Assembly: GCA_944387205.1 (NCBI GenBank)
Contig: CALXDZ010000081.1
Coordinates: forward strand, 1-55,315
Source: an uncultured Oscillospiraceae bacterium
GTDB taxonomy: Bacteria; Bacillota; Clostridia; Oscillospirales; Oscillospiraceae
DNA length: 55,315 nt
Direction: 5' to 3'
Under the pieces are notes generated by a model that ran no database searches, was not told the DNA's origin, and saw only the letters and a program-made list of their open reading frames with translations. This document shows positions 8,495 through 17,474 of this stretch, piece by piece (positions within the stretch are counted from its first letter, which is position 1; every line of letters starts with the position of its first letter). A program made the translations under genes and the position numbers.

Positions 8495-10024
8495 ATGAAC
8501 GATCATTTGAACGAAGATTTATTGGAAATGCGCCATATCACAAAATCATTTGCCCGTATGGTGGCAAATGACGATGTGAGCTTCAGCATCAAAAAGGGTG
8601 AGATCCGCGCGATCCTTGGCGAAAACGGCGCAGGAAAGTCCACGTTGATGAATGTTCTGTATGGCCTTTATAAAAAAGACGCGGGAACGATCATTTGGAA
8701 AGGACAGGAACTGAATGTCGAATCCCCCGCAGAGGCCATCAAAGCCGGCATCGGCATGATTCACCAGCATTTTCAGCTGGTTGAGAAGTTTACCGTACTG
8801 GAAAACATCATCCTGGGCCTGAAGGAGGGCAAGTTCATCGAGCTTCCGCTGGATCAGGCGGAGAAAAAGGTGATGGCTCTGTCCGAAACCTATGGTTTGA
8901 ATATCCGTCCCAAGGTCAGAGTGGAGGACCTGACGGTGGGCGAGCAGCAGAGAGTGGAGATCGTGAAGGCCCTTTATCGGGAGTCCGACCTGCTCATCAT
9001 GGATGAGCCCACGGCGGTTTTGACGCCCCAGGAGGTCCACAGCCTGTTTGAGGTGCTCAACAAGCTGCGCGCTGAGGGAAAATCCATCATCTTCATCAGC
9101 CACAAGCTGCCGGAGGTTTTGGAGCTGTGCGACAGCATCTCCATCATGCGGGACGGCAGAATGATCCAGACCCTGAAAAATGAACCCGGTCTGGACAGCC
9201 GCACGCTGGCCTCCCTGATGGTGGGCCGCAGCATCGATCTGAACATCACCAAGCCGCCCTGCAAGCCCGGTGAGGTGGTATTGAGCCTTCAGGGCGTTTC
9301 CGCAGACCCGGTGGCGGAGTCCAGCGGCGTGAAAAACGTGACTCTGGATATCCACCGGGGCGAGATCGTGGGCATCGCCGGCGTGGACGGAAACGGCCAG
9401 ACGGATCTTTCCGAGCTCATCATGGGCCTGCGGAAAGCCAGCGGAGGCCGCATGGAGTTCCTGGGTCAGGACATCACCCACAGCGATACCAAGCAGATGC
9501 GCAACCTGCCTATCGGCTATATCCCGGCAGACAGAAACCACGCAGCGGTAGTGCTGGATTTCTCCATCCGCATGAACACGGCGCTGAATCATCCGGATCG
9601 AAAGCCCTATGGTTCCCGGTTCCTGATGGATTTCAAAAATATCGCCCAGATCACAGATCGGAAAATGGAGGAGTTCAATGTCTCTGCTACAGGTTCTGAC
9701 GAACTGGTGGGGAACCTCAGCGGCGGAAACCAGCAAAAGGTGGTCCTGGCCCGGGAAGTGGGCGAAAAGGTGGACCTGATCATTGCTGTGTATCCCACCC
9801 GCGGTCTGGATATTGACGCAACGAACTTCGTCTATGAGACCATGCTCAAAGCGCGTGAACAGGGAACAGCGATCCTCTATATCTCGACAGAGTTGGAGGA
9901 GATCCTGACGCTCAGCGACCGCATTGGTGTTTTGTATGAAGGAGAGTTGGTAGGAATCCTCCCCGGTGAAAATGCCGAGGTGGAGAAAATCGGATTGTTA
10001 ATGGCAGGTGAGCGGGTGAAATGA
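8495..10024 (+). CDS. BMP-family (nucleoside/simple-sugar type) ABC importer, double ATP-binding subunit
   Basis: 509 residues with two ABC cassettes. The first has Walker A GENGAGKST (42-50), VGEQQRVEI in the signature position and LLIMDEPTAVLTP. The second has the degenerate GVDGNGQTDL loop and LSGGNQQKVVLAREV, as is usual in this family. Close relatives (YufO/NupO, RnsB, BmpA systems) import purine and pyrimidine nucleosides. The gene overlaps the next permease by 4 bases. AAGGAGG lies about 18 bases before the ATG, somewhat distant, so the start could be a later codon. Confidence 0.92.
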   Translation: MNDHLNEDLLEMRHITKSFARMVANDDVSFSIKKGEIRAILGENGAGKSTLMNVLYGLYKKDAGTIIWKGQELNVESPAEAIKAGIGMIHQHFQLVEKFTVLENIILGLKEGKFIELPLDQAEKKVMALSETYGLNIRPKVRVEDLTVGEQQRVEIVKALYRESDLLIMDEPTAVLTPQEVHSLFEVLNKLRAEGKSIIFISHKLPEVLELCDSISIMRDGRMIQTLKNEPGLDSRTLASLMVGRSIDLNITKPPCKPGEVVLSLQGVSADPVAESSGVKNVTLDIHRGEIVGIAGVDGNGQTDLSELIMGLRKASGGRMEFLGQDITHSDTKQMRNLPIGYIPADRNHAAVVLDFSIRMNTALNHPDRKPYGSRFLMDFKNIAQITDRKMEEFNVSATGSDELVGNLSGGNQQKVVLAREVGEKVDLIIAVYPTRGLDIDATNFVYETMLKAREQGTAILYISTELEEILTLSDRIGVLYEGELVGILPGENAEVEKIGLLMAGERVK

Positions 10025-11199
10025 TAAAGAAAGAACGAATGGTAAAGAAGGAAAAGAAATCTTTCTTAATGGTTTTGTTGGACTTCAGCCCCATTATCGG
10101 CGCGGTGCTGGGACTTCTCATCGGTTCCCTCTTCGTCATGCTCTGGGGTGTCAGCCCAGTTACATTTTTCAAAGAGCTGTTCAAGGGTGCTTTCGGAAGC
10201 ACCTTGGCTATCGGCAGCACGCTCAACCGTGCTACGCCCCTTTTGATCATCGGCGCAGGCACAGCCATTGCGTTCCGGGCCGGAGCCAATAACATCGGCC
10301 AGGAGGGCCAGCTGTTTGTGGGCGGCATCGCCGCCGGTGCCGTGGCGCTGCTCATGCCGTCCCTGCCCAAGGGGCTGAGCGTTCCCATGATCCTTGTGGT
10401 CGCCATGCTGTTCGGTATGGTCTTTTCCGGCATCGCCGTCTTGTTCCGGGTGCTCAAAGGCGTCAATGAGCTGCTCACCACGCTGCTTTTGAACTATGTG
10501 GGTACGCTGCTTTTGTCGGCGCTGGTCAATGGCCCCATGGCCTCCAGCGAGATCGTCAGCTATCCCCAGACGGACACCTTCGGCAGCCAGTTCCTCCTGA
10601 AGTACTGGCCCAATTTCGGCTATCTCCATTCCGGCATTTTCATTGCGCTTGCCATTATTCTGCTGACCGGCTACTATCTCTGGCTGACGCCCGGGGGCAT
10701 GCGCCTGCGCATGACGGGCTTGTCCCCTCTGGCGGCCCGGACCTCCGGCAACAATCCCACCAAGATCTTTGTCTGGTCCATGCTGATCTCCGGCGGTTTG
10801 TGCGCCGTGGCCGGCGCGGTGGAGGTCATTGGCTGCAATGACTGCCTGCGCCAGGAGTTCGGCTCCAACCTTGGTTTTGACGGCCTGGCCGTTGCTCTGC
10901 TGGGCAACACCAATCCCTTTGGCGTGCTGCCTGCCGGCGTGTTCTTCGGCGCTCTGCGCACGGGCATGCAGGCCATGCAGCGCTCCACCGGCATCCCCAG
11001 TGTGATCCTAGACCTCATCAAGGGCTCCATTATGGTCTTCATCATGGGCGGCGCTGCCTTGAAGCTGTATATCGAGTCCAACGCCAAGAAGAAAGTGGCA
11101 AAGGCAGGGGAAAAGGCCCATACCGAGGCTGTGGAAGCATCCGCCGGTACGGGATCTCCTGAACTGCAGGAAGCAAGTCAAGGAGGTGAGGAGAAGTGA
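10021..11199 (+). CDS. BMP-family ABC importer permease 1
   Basis: 392 residues with about nine membrane helices and the family's RAGANNIGQEGQLFVGG and FGVLPAGVFFGALRTG segments (YufP/NupP type). The C-terminus carries an extra polar tail of about 40 residues. It pairs with the second permease, whose GTG start overlaps its stop by 4 bases. Confidence 0.92.
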   Translation: MIKKERMVKKEKKSFLMVLLDFSPIIGAVLGLLIGSLFVMLWGVSPVTFFKELFKGAFGSTLAIGSTLNRATPLLIIGAGTAIAFRAGANNIGQEGQLFVGGIAAGAVALLMPSLPKGLSVPMILVVAMLFGMVFSGIAVLFRVLKGVNELLTTLLLNYVGTLLLSALVNGPMASSEIVSYPQTDTFGSQFLLKYWPNFGYLHSGIFIALAIILLTGYYLWLTPGGMRLRMTGLSPLAARTSGNNPTKIFVWSMLISGGLCAVAGAVEVIGCNDCLRQEFGSNLGFDGLAVALLGNTNPFGVLPAGVFFGALRTGMQAMQRSTGIPSVILDLIKGSIMVFIMGGAALKLYIESNAKKKVAKAGEKAHTEAVEASAGTGSPELQEASQGGEEK

Positions 11200-12119
11200 G
11201 TGTTGATTTCGTCGTGGAATTCCTGAGCTCCACTATCCGCATCGCTGTTCCGATCATTCTGATCGCTCTGGGCGTGTGCTATTCGGAAAAAGCAGGCGTT
11301 CATGCCATGGGTGCGGAAGGATACATGCTCATTGGTGCTTTCGTCAGCGTGGTGATGACCATCGCTACGGGCAGCCATTTCCTGGGTGTTGTCTTCGGCA
11401 TTCTTGCCGCTGCTCTTTCGTCTGCTGTCTTCTCCGCCTTTGCGGTGTATCTGGGTGCGAACCAGGTCATCTGCGGCCTGGGCTTGAACTTCATCATGCT
11501 GGGCCTGACAAGCGCCCTGCAAAGACTGTTCTGGGGCACCACTGGTGTTCCCCGCATCGAAGCGATGAATCCCATTGAGATCCCCGTTCTCTCGGATATT
11601 CCGCTGATCGGGCCCATGCTGTTCGATCAGCCCATCCTGACCTACATCACCTATTTGCTGATCCCGGTGGCCTGGTGGATCATGTTCAAGAGCACCTGGG
11701 GCCTCCAGCTCCGGGCTGTGGGTGAAAATCCCAGCTGCGCAGATACTCTGGGCATCAATGTGGCCCGGACCCGGTCCATCTCCGCCATCGTCTGCGGTGT
11801 GTTCTGCGGCATGGGCGGCGCCGTGCTGGCTCTCCAGCAGGTGCAGAGCTTTACGGAGAACATCTCCAATGGCCGCGGATGGCTGGGACTGATCGCCGCC
11901 ACCTTCGGCGGATGGAATCCCGTCGGCGCTGCCGGAGCAGGTCTGGTATTCGGTGCCTCGGAGGTGCTGCAGCTGCGGCTGCAGATGCTGGGCAATATCC
12001 AGATCTCCTCCTATGTGATTTTGATGCTGCCTTACCTGGTGGCTCTGGTGTTCATCCTGCTCATCGGCAAGGGACGCAGACACCCCGCCGCCATGGGCAA
12101 GTATTACAGAAAGCAGTGA
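11196..12119 (+). CDS. BMP-family ABC importer permease 2
   Basis: 307 residues, starting at a GTG in a GTGA overlap with permease 1 and preceded by AAGGAGGTGAGG. It carries the YufQ/NupQ features: AGVHAMGAEGYMLIG, LQLRAVGENPSCADTLGI and GWLGLIAATFGGWNP. It forms the membrane channel with permease 1 and probably moves a nucleoside-sized solute, by family analogy. Confidence 0.92.
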   Translation: MSVDFVVEFLSSTIRIAVPIILIALGVCYSEKAGVHAMGAEGYMLIGAFVSVVMTIATGSHFLGVVFGILAAALSSAVFSAFAVYLGANQVICGLGLNFIMLGLTSALQRLFWGTTGVPRIEAMNPIEIPVLSDIPLIGPMLFDQPILTYITYLLIPVAWWIMFKSTWGLQLRAVGENPSCADTLGINVARTRSISAIVCGVFCGMGGAVLALQQVQSFTENISNGRGWLGLIAATFGGWNPVGAAGAGLVFGASEVLQLRLQMLGNIQISSYVILMLPYLVALVFILLIGKGRRHPAAMGKYYRKQ

Positions 12120-12186
12120 CCCCTTTTATTTCGCTGTACCCGTCCCCATACAAGCGCAAAGGAAAAAGGAACCCCCGGTGGATTTG

Positions 12187-12203
12187 AGCAAGTGTCTCTT
12201 GCT
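12187..12203 (+). other. intercistronic hairpin before the first binding protein
   Basis: AGCAAG and CTTGCT pair around a 5-base loop in the 114-base gap between permease 2 and the binding protein. There is no T-tract after it, so it is more likely an RNA-stability element than a terminator. Confidence 0.35.
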
Positions 12204-12233
12204 TGAATAATATTTCAAAACATGGAGGTAAGT

Positions 12234-13292
12234 ATGAAAAAGTTTTTTGCAATGCTCTTAGCGATTTGTATGGTTGCCGTTATGCTTGTGGGCTGCGGTG
12301 ACACGGCGTCTTCCTCTTCCAATGGATCTGACACGCAAAGCAATGCCAGTGATTACAAGGTGGCTCTGCTGCTTCCCGGCAGTGCCAACGACAAGAGCTG
12401 GAACCAGTATGGCTACGATGCCCTGATGAAGGTCAAGGATGAGCTGGGCGTGGAAGTGGCCTACTCCGAGAACGTGACCAATGTGGACCTGCAGCAGGCT
12501 CTGCGGGACTACGCTTCCCAGGGCTATGACATGATCATCGGCCACACCGGCGGCTTTGAGGACGACATGATCAAGGTCTCTGCCGATTTCCTCGACACCA
12601 AGTTCGTCTGCATTGCCGGTTCTACGGGCAATGATGTCAATGTGACCTCTGTGGATACCGCTCCCTGGCAGTATGGCTATGCCTACGGCTGGATGGCCTC
12701 CCAGGTCTCCCAGACCGGCAAGGTGGGCTACATCACTGCCAATGAGGGCACCGGCACCCAGAACAACCTGGTGGGCAGCTGGAAGGACGGCGTCAAGGCC
12801 AACAATCCGGACACCCAGGGTACTGTGGTTTATCTGAGCGACTCCGACGACGTGGCCTCTGCCCGTGAGGCTGCTCTGGCCATGATCTCCGCCGGCTGCG
12901 ACGTGGTCATGCACGAGCTCAACCGCGCTGCCCAGGGCGTTATCGATGTGTGCAAGGAGAAGGGCGTCTATACCATCGGCAGAAGCGCTGAAGATGTTGC
13001 TGCCGCTCCCGACCAGGTCCTGACCTACTGCAACTTCGACTGGGGCCCCAAGTATGTCTATCTGGTGGAGCAGGGCATGTCCGGCGCCCTGGAACCCGGC
13101 TTCCTGTTCTTCGGCTTCAATACTCCCGAGGCTCCGGGCTTCACCTTCACCTATGACGACGCCAACGGCTGGAATCCCAATGTGGTTTCCGAGGAGATCC
13201 TGGCCAAGTTCAAGACCGACGTGGAGGAGATGTTCATCGCCGATCCCGCCCGTTCCTACACTACAGAGCAGGCTGCTGGCGGTACTTTCTAA
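12234..13292 (+). CDS. BMP-family substrate-binding lipoprotein 1
   Basis: 352 residues. The signal peptide MKKFFAMLLAICMVAVMLVGC ends in a lipobox with lipid-modified C21. The mature part is a Bmp/PnrA-type fold with LLPGSANDKSWNQYGYDAL, an aromatic-rich pocket segment APWQYGYAYGWMASQ and ADPARSYTTEQAAGG at the end. Known relatives bind purine nucleosides. I chose the ATG at 12234 because GGAGGT lies 5 bases upstream. A close paralogue follows at 13465, so one importer has two binding proteins. Confidence 0.92.
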   Translation: MKKFFAMLLAICMVAVMLVGCGDTASSSSNGSDTQSNASDYKVALLLPGSANDKSWNQYGYDALMKVKDELGVEVAYSENVTNVDLQQALRDYASQGYDMIIGHTGGFEDDMIKVSADFLDTKFVCIAGSTGNDVNVTSVDTAPWQYGYAYGWMASQVSQTGKVGYITANEGTGTQNNLVGSWKDGVKANNPDTQGTVVYLSDSDDVASAREAALAMISAGCDVVMHELNRAAQGVIDVCKEKGVYTIGRSAEDVAAAPDQVLTYCNFDWGPKYVYLVEQGMSGALEPGFLFFGFNTPEAPGFTFTYDDANGWNPNVVSEEILAKFKTDVEEMFIADPARSYTTEQAAGGTF

Positions 13293-13340
13293 AAAAGAGC
13301 AAGCCCTCAGGTATTTTGCGGGCTGTCTCGCTAGGCGGCA

Positions 13341-13362
13341 GGCCGCTCTATTGAGAGCGGCC
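13341..13362 (+). other. strong hairpin between the two binding-protein genes
   Basis: GGCCGCTCT and AGAGCGGCC form a perfect 9-bp stem around ATTG. It is followed by GC-rich sequence rather than a T-run, so it probably stabilises or processes the mRNA of the first lipoprotein. Confidence 0.45.
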
Positions 13363-13464
13363 GCCGCTGCGACGGGAGAGTCCTTCAGACCCATGATTTG
13401 TTGCTGGAGTCTCTTGAAAAACGATCTTCTCTGGATATCGCTGGCTGAAAGGAAGGAAACGCTT

Positions 13465-14523
13465 ATGAAACGACTCTCTGCACGACTTGTACTGGGTATG
13501 ATCTGCCTTACGCTCCTGGTGGGATGCGGCTCCGCTTCTTCCGGTACCTCAACCTCTTCAGGGGAAAATGAGGGAAAACAGATCCGCGTGGCATGTCTGC
13601 TTCCCGGCAGTGCCAGCGATCGCAGTTGGAGCCAATTTGGCTATGAGGCGTTGATGCAGGTGAAAGAGCAGCTGGGGGCCGATGTGGTGTACAGCGAGAA
13701 CATCGCTGATGCCGATCTGCTGCCGGCACTTCGAGGCTATGCCTCTGATGGCTATGATGTGATCTTTGGCCATGGCGGACAGTTCCAGGATGCCATGGAA
13801 AAGGTGGCGCCTGAGTATCCCGATACGGAGTTTCTGGTGATCTGCGGCGCAAATCCCACCGGCGAAAATGTCACAGCTGCGGACAACGCGCCTTGGCAGT
13901 ACGGCTATGCCTATGGTTGGATGGCCTGCCAGATCAGCCAGACCAAAAAGGTTGGGTATGTGGGAGCTCTGGAGGGTATCGATGTGACCAACAACTTTGT
14001 GGGCAGTATCAAGGATGGCCTGAAAACCAAGGACCCCAACTGTCAAATTTCCGTTATCTATCTGGATGACAACAATGATGTAGCTGCAGCCAGGGAAGCA
14101 GCCAACGCGCTGGCTGCCGCAGGATGTGACGTGATCCTCCATGAGCTCAACAGAGGTGCTCAGGGCGTGGTAGACGTATGCAAGGAGAAAAACATCTACA
14201 CCCTGGGACGAAGTGAAGCCGATGTGGCCTATGCTCCGGACCAGGTGCTGGCGTATTGTGACTATGGATGGAGCTCCAAATATGTGAGCTTGACCAAGAT
14301 GGCCATGAATGGAGAGCTGGAAGGCGGAACCATGTACTTCGGCTATCACACTGCGCCGGAAGCGCCGGGATTTGCATTTGTCTATGACGAGGAGAATTCC
14401 TGGAACCCCAAAGCAGTTACGGAGGAAATGCTGGACAATTTCCAAGTAGAAGTGGTGGATATGTTTGTTGCAGACCCCATCCGCTCCTATACGGTGGAGC
14501 AGGCGGCAGGAGGTACTTTCTGA
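13465..14523 (+). CDS. BMP-family substrate-binding lipoprotein 2 (tandem paralogue)
   Basis: 352 residues, the same length as lipoprotein 1, with lipobox LLVGC (C21) and near-identical landmarks: LLPGSASDRSWSQFGYEAL, APWQYGYAYGWMACQ and ADPIRSYTVEQAAGG. The frame extends upstream to 13054 inside the previous gene, but AAAGGAAGG before the ATG at 13465 and the signal peptide fix the start. The two copies look like a tandem duplication that has diverged at many positions, which suggests different ligands or affinities on one transporter. Confidence 0.9.
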   Translation: MKRLSARLVLGMICLTLLVGCGSASSGTSTSSGENEGKQIRVACLLPGSASDRSWSQFGYEALMQVKEQLGADVVYSENIADADLLPALRGYASDGYDVIFGHGGQFQDAMEKVAPEYPDTEFLVICGANPTGENVTAADNAPWQYGYAYGWMACQISQTKKVGYVGALEGIDVTNNFVGSIKDGLKTKDPNCQISVIYLDDNNDVAAAREAANALAAAGCDVILHELNRGAQGVVDVCKEKNIYTLGRSEADVAYAPDQVLAYCDYGWSSKYVSLTKMAMNGELEGGTMYFGYHTAPEAPGFAFVYDEENSWNPKAVTEEMLDNFQVEVVDMFVADPIRSYTVEQAAGGTF

Positions 14524-14635
14524 TCCCTTGGGCGTAGGGAAAATATTGAGAAAGGGGAGCCTCCTGCTGTAAAAAACATTTTCAAGAAGTTGGACTTCTA
14601 ACAACAAATACATATTTAAAAAAAGAGGGACTGTT

Positions 14636-15391
14636 ATGCGTTTAGAAAACAAAGTTGTCATTGTTACCGGTGCTGGTTCCGGTCTGGGTAAAGCTGTTTC
14701 TCTGAAAATTGCCTCTCAGGGTGCAGACCTTGTGTTGGCAGATATCAATGGCGAGGCCATTGCACAGACCGCCGCAGAAGTGGAGGCAATGGGCCGCAAG
14801 GCACTGCAGTGCGTGGTGGATGTGTGCAACGGTGAGAGCGTCAACAAGATGATCGCCGACGCAGTTGCGGCCTATGGTCAGATCCATGGCCTGGTCAATT
14901 CGGCCGGCATCTTTTCCAGCATTCCCTTCTTGGATCTCACGGAGCGGGACTGGGACCGCATGATCAATATCAATCTGAAAGGCTCTTTCCTTTGCGCACA
15001 GTCCTTCATCAGACAGGCGGTGGAACAAAAGACCGGCGCTTCCATCGTATTTCTCAGCTCCATCAGCGGCTTCATTGGCTTTACCAAGTCCGCTCACTAC
15101 TGCGCCTCCAAGGGTGCGGTCAGACAGCTGAGCAAGGCCATTGCTCTGGAGTTTGGTCCTAACGGCATTCGCTCCAATGTGGTGGCTCCTGGCACCATTG
15201 AGACGCCCATGAACGCCTGGATCATTGATGATCCTGAGATGCACAAGCAGTCTGTGGCCTCTATCCCCATGGGGCGGTTCGGCAAGTCCGAAGAGATCGC
15301 AGATGCCATTGCATTCTTGCTTTCCGATGAGGCCTCCTACTGCACCGGCTCTGAGCTGCTGGTAGATGGCGGCCAGATCACTCACTGCTAA
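14636..15391 (+). CDS. SDR-family NAD(P)-dependent oxidoreductase 1
   Basis: 251 residues of the classical short-chain dehydrogenase type. It has the cofactor motif TGAGSGLGKA (11-20), the structural NSAG, and catalytic S142, Y155 and K159 (YCASK). Asp at the end of beta-2 (LADI) favours NAD over NADP. It probably interconverts a hydroxyl and a carbonyl on a cluster intermediate. FabG is unlikely here because no fatty-acid genes are near. Preceded by an AGAGGGA site. Confidence 0.9.
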   Translation: MRLENKVVIVTGAGSGLGKAVSLKIASQGADLVLADINGEAIAQTAAEVEAMGRKALQCVVDVCNGESVNKMIADAVAAYGQIHGLVNSAGIFSSIPFLDLTERDWDRMININLKGSFLCAQSFIRQAVEQKTGASIVFLSSISGFIGFTKSAHYCASKGAVRQLSKAIALEFGPNGIRSNVVAPGTIETPMNAWIIDDPEMHKQSVASIPMGRFGKSEEIADAIAFLLSDEASYCTGSELLVDGGQITHC

Positions 15392-15427
15392 AGCTCACTT
15401 CTATTACTTTTAAGAAAGGACTCCGTT

Positions 15428-16186
15428 ATGAAAAAGTTTGAGAACAAGGTTGTAGCAATCACTGGTGGCGGTTCCGGACTGGGTAAGCTCTCCTGCGAGA
15501 TGTTTGCCGCGGAGGGTGCCACGGTCTGCGTGATCGATATCAATGCTCAGACGGCAGGCGCTGTGGCAGAGAGCATCGTTTCCGCTGGCGGCAAGGCCAA
15601 GGCCTTTGCTGCGGATATCACCAACGAAAGTGCCATGGAAAAGCTGTTCGCTGAGATCCATGATACCTATGGCCGCCTGGATGTGCTGTTCAACAACGCC
15701 GGCATCAGCCCCATCGGCACGGTTACCACCACTTCCTACGCCGACTTCCGCAAGGTGCTGGCCATTGATATGGAGAGCATCTTCCTGGGCTGCAAGTATG
15801 CGATCCCCTACATGGAAAAGCAGGGCGGCGGCGTGATTTTGAACACCGTGGGCACCTTTGGCCTCAAGCCCATCCCCAACAAGGTGGGGTATGCCTGTGC
15901 CAAGGCCGGCGCCATGAGCCTGACTCGCTCCGTGGCCATCGACTTTGCCCGCAGCAACATCCGCTGCAACGCCATCTGCCCGGGCTTTGTGGATACGCCG
16001 CTGAATAAGGACTTCACCGGCGAGGCCCGGGAGAAGTTCCTGGATTCCTATCAGCCTATGACGCTGAAGATCCAGCCCGAGGACATTGCCAAGACGGCGC
16101 TGTTCCTGGCCAGCGACGACGCCAGAGCCATCACCGGTCAGGCAGTCGTCATCGACGGCGGAACGGAAGCCTGCCTGTACTACTAA
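15428..16186 (+). CDS. SDR-family NAD(P)-dependent oxidoreductase 2
   Basis: 252 residues with ITGGGSGLGK, NNAG and YACAK (Y155, K159), and VIDI suggesting NAD. The stretch that normally supplies the catalytic serine reads ILNTVGTFG: Asn/Thr replaces Ser, and about three extra residues lie between it and the tyrosine. This may change activity or substrate. It is 36 bases after SDR 1 but only moderately similar to it, so this is not a recent duplication. Confidence 0.87.
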   Translation: MKKFENKVVAITGGGSGLGKLSCEMFAAEGATVCVIDINAQTAGAVAESIVSAGGKAKAFAADITNESAMEKLFAEIHDTYGRLDVLFNNAGISPIGTVTTTSYADFRKVLAIDMESIFLGCKYAIPYMEKQGGGVILNTVGTFGLKPIPNKVGYACAKAGAMSLTRSVAIDFARSNIRCNAICPGFVDTPLNKDFTGEAREKFLDSYQPMTLKIQPEDIAKTALFLASDDARAITGQAVVIDGGTEACLYY

Positions 16187-16226
16187 TCATCCATTTACTT
16201 ATTACTAATAAGAGAGGCCGGTTTCA

Positions 16227-17471
16227 ATGAATGTAGATCTCAGCCGGGTCTTGGAGCGCCTGGATACGATTTATGAATGCGGCAAACAGGAGGATGGCTC
16301 CCACAGCCGCCTGGCTTTTTCACCTGAGGATCAAAAGGGCCGGAATCTGTATATGTCCTATTTCCGAGCCCTGGGACTTACCCCCAAGGTAGATGCGGCT
16401 GGAAATATCCGAGTTCGCCTGTCCGGCCGCGACAATACGCTTCCAGCTATTCTGATGGGTTCCCATTTGGATACTGTTCCCAACGGCGGCAAGTACGACG
16501 GAGCACTGGGCTGCGTGGCGGCGCTGGAGGTCTTTGAAGTGCTGCGCCGCAGCGGCATGGAGCTGGAGCATCCCCTGGAAGCCATTGTTTTCACCGATGA
16601 AGAAGGAGCCCGTTTTGGCAAGGGCCTTTTTGGCAGCAACGCCATTTGCGGCCATCCGCTGCCCGTCTCTAAGCAGGATGTGGACGGACAGGGCATGAAC
16701 CAGCTGCAGGTGCTTGAGGAGTTCGGCGTGGACTGCGGTGCGCTGGATCAGGCAGCCATCTCTCCGGAGAACGTCCACTGCTTCCTGGAACTGCATGTGG
16801 AGCAGGGCGCGTCCCTGTGGAGAAATGAGAAGGAGATCGGTGTGGTCACTTCCATCGCTGGCGTGGACCGGTTTGAGATCACATTGGAAGGGCAGGCCAA
16901 CCATGCCGGAAGCACCCTGATGCGGGATCGGAAGGACGCCCTGGTCACAGCGGCAGAGTTCATTGCCGCCGTGCCGCAGACCGTGGATGCCTATGGCGGA
17001 GATTACTCCGTGGCCACGGTGGGCTGCGTGCGTGTGGAACCCAATTCCGTCAACGTGGTGCCTGGAAAATGCGTCATCAGCCTGGAGATCCGGGACCGTG
17101 AGCAGGCTGTTATGGACCTGCTTCTGGAAAAACTGCAGGAAAAGCTGGAGAGCATCTGCAGTGCCCGGGGCGTTGCCTCGGATCTGAAGGTCATTTCCCG
17201 GTGCCCGCCCTCGCCCATGAGCGATTGGGTCATCGACTGTGTGGAGCAGTCCTGCCAGGAGGCGGGCCGGAGCTATGAGAAGATGCCCAGCGGCGCATTC
17301 CACGACTCCCTTTTGATGAGCGCGGTGTTTCCCACCGGCATGATCTTCATCCCCAGCCAGGAGGGCATCAGCCACTCCCCGCTGGAATACTCCGCCCCCA
17401 CAGATATTGAAAACGGCTGCGATGTACTGCTGCGGACCGTTTTGACCATTGACAAGACAAACAGGAGGTAA
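16227..17471 (+). CDS. M20-family N-carbamoyl amino acid / allantoate-type amidohydrolase
   Basis: 414 residues of the hydantoinase/carbamoylase (AmaB, AllC, UAH) branch of metallopeptidase family M20. Metal and catalytic residues are visible: H80 in GSHLDTV, D91 in YDGALG, E125/E126 in TDEEGARF, His in ELHVEQG, and a C-terminal His in GISHSPLEYS. A dimerisation domain sits near GQANHAGSTLM. These enzymes hydrolyse an N-carbamoyl group, giving CO2, ammonia and an amino acid or ureidoglycine. With the cyclic amidase at 20892 and the racemase-like gene at 20156 it forms a ureide-opening set. Choice between allantoate and carbamoyl amino acids cannot be made here. Confidence 0.87.
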   Translation: MNVDLSRVLERLDTIYECGKQEDGSHSRLAFSPEDQKGRNLYMSYFRALGLTPKVDAAGNIRVRLSGRDNTLPAILMGSHLDTVPNGGKYDGALGCVAALEVFEVLRRSGMELEHPLEAIVFTDEEGARFGKGLFGSNAICGHPLPVSKQDVDGQGMNQLQVLEEFGVDCGALDQAAISPENVHCFLELHVEQGASLWRNEKEIGVVTSIAGVDRFEITLEGQANHAGSTLMRDRKDALVTAAEFIAAVPQTVDAYGGDYSVATVGCVRVEPNSVNVVPGKCVISLEIRDREQAVMDLLLEKLQEKLESICSARGVASDLKVISRCPPSPMSDWVIDCVEQSCQEAGRSYEKMPSGAFHDSLLMSAVFPTGMIFIPSQEGISHSPLEYSAPTDIENGCDVLLRTVLTIDKTNRR

Positions 17472-17474
17472 CTT

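Noticed and set aside
14636-16186. FabG (3-oxoacyl-ACP reductase) for the two SDR genes
   Set aside because: No fatty-acid synthesis gene is near; the location within a catabolic run and the NAD-type acidic residue favour another role.
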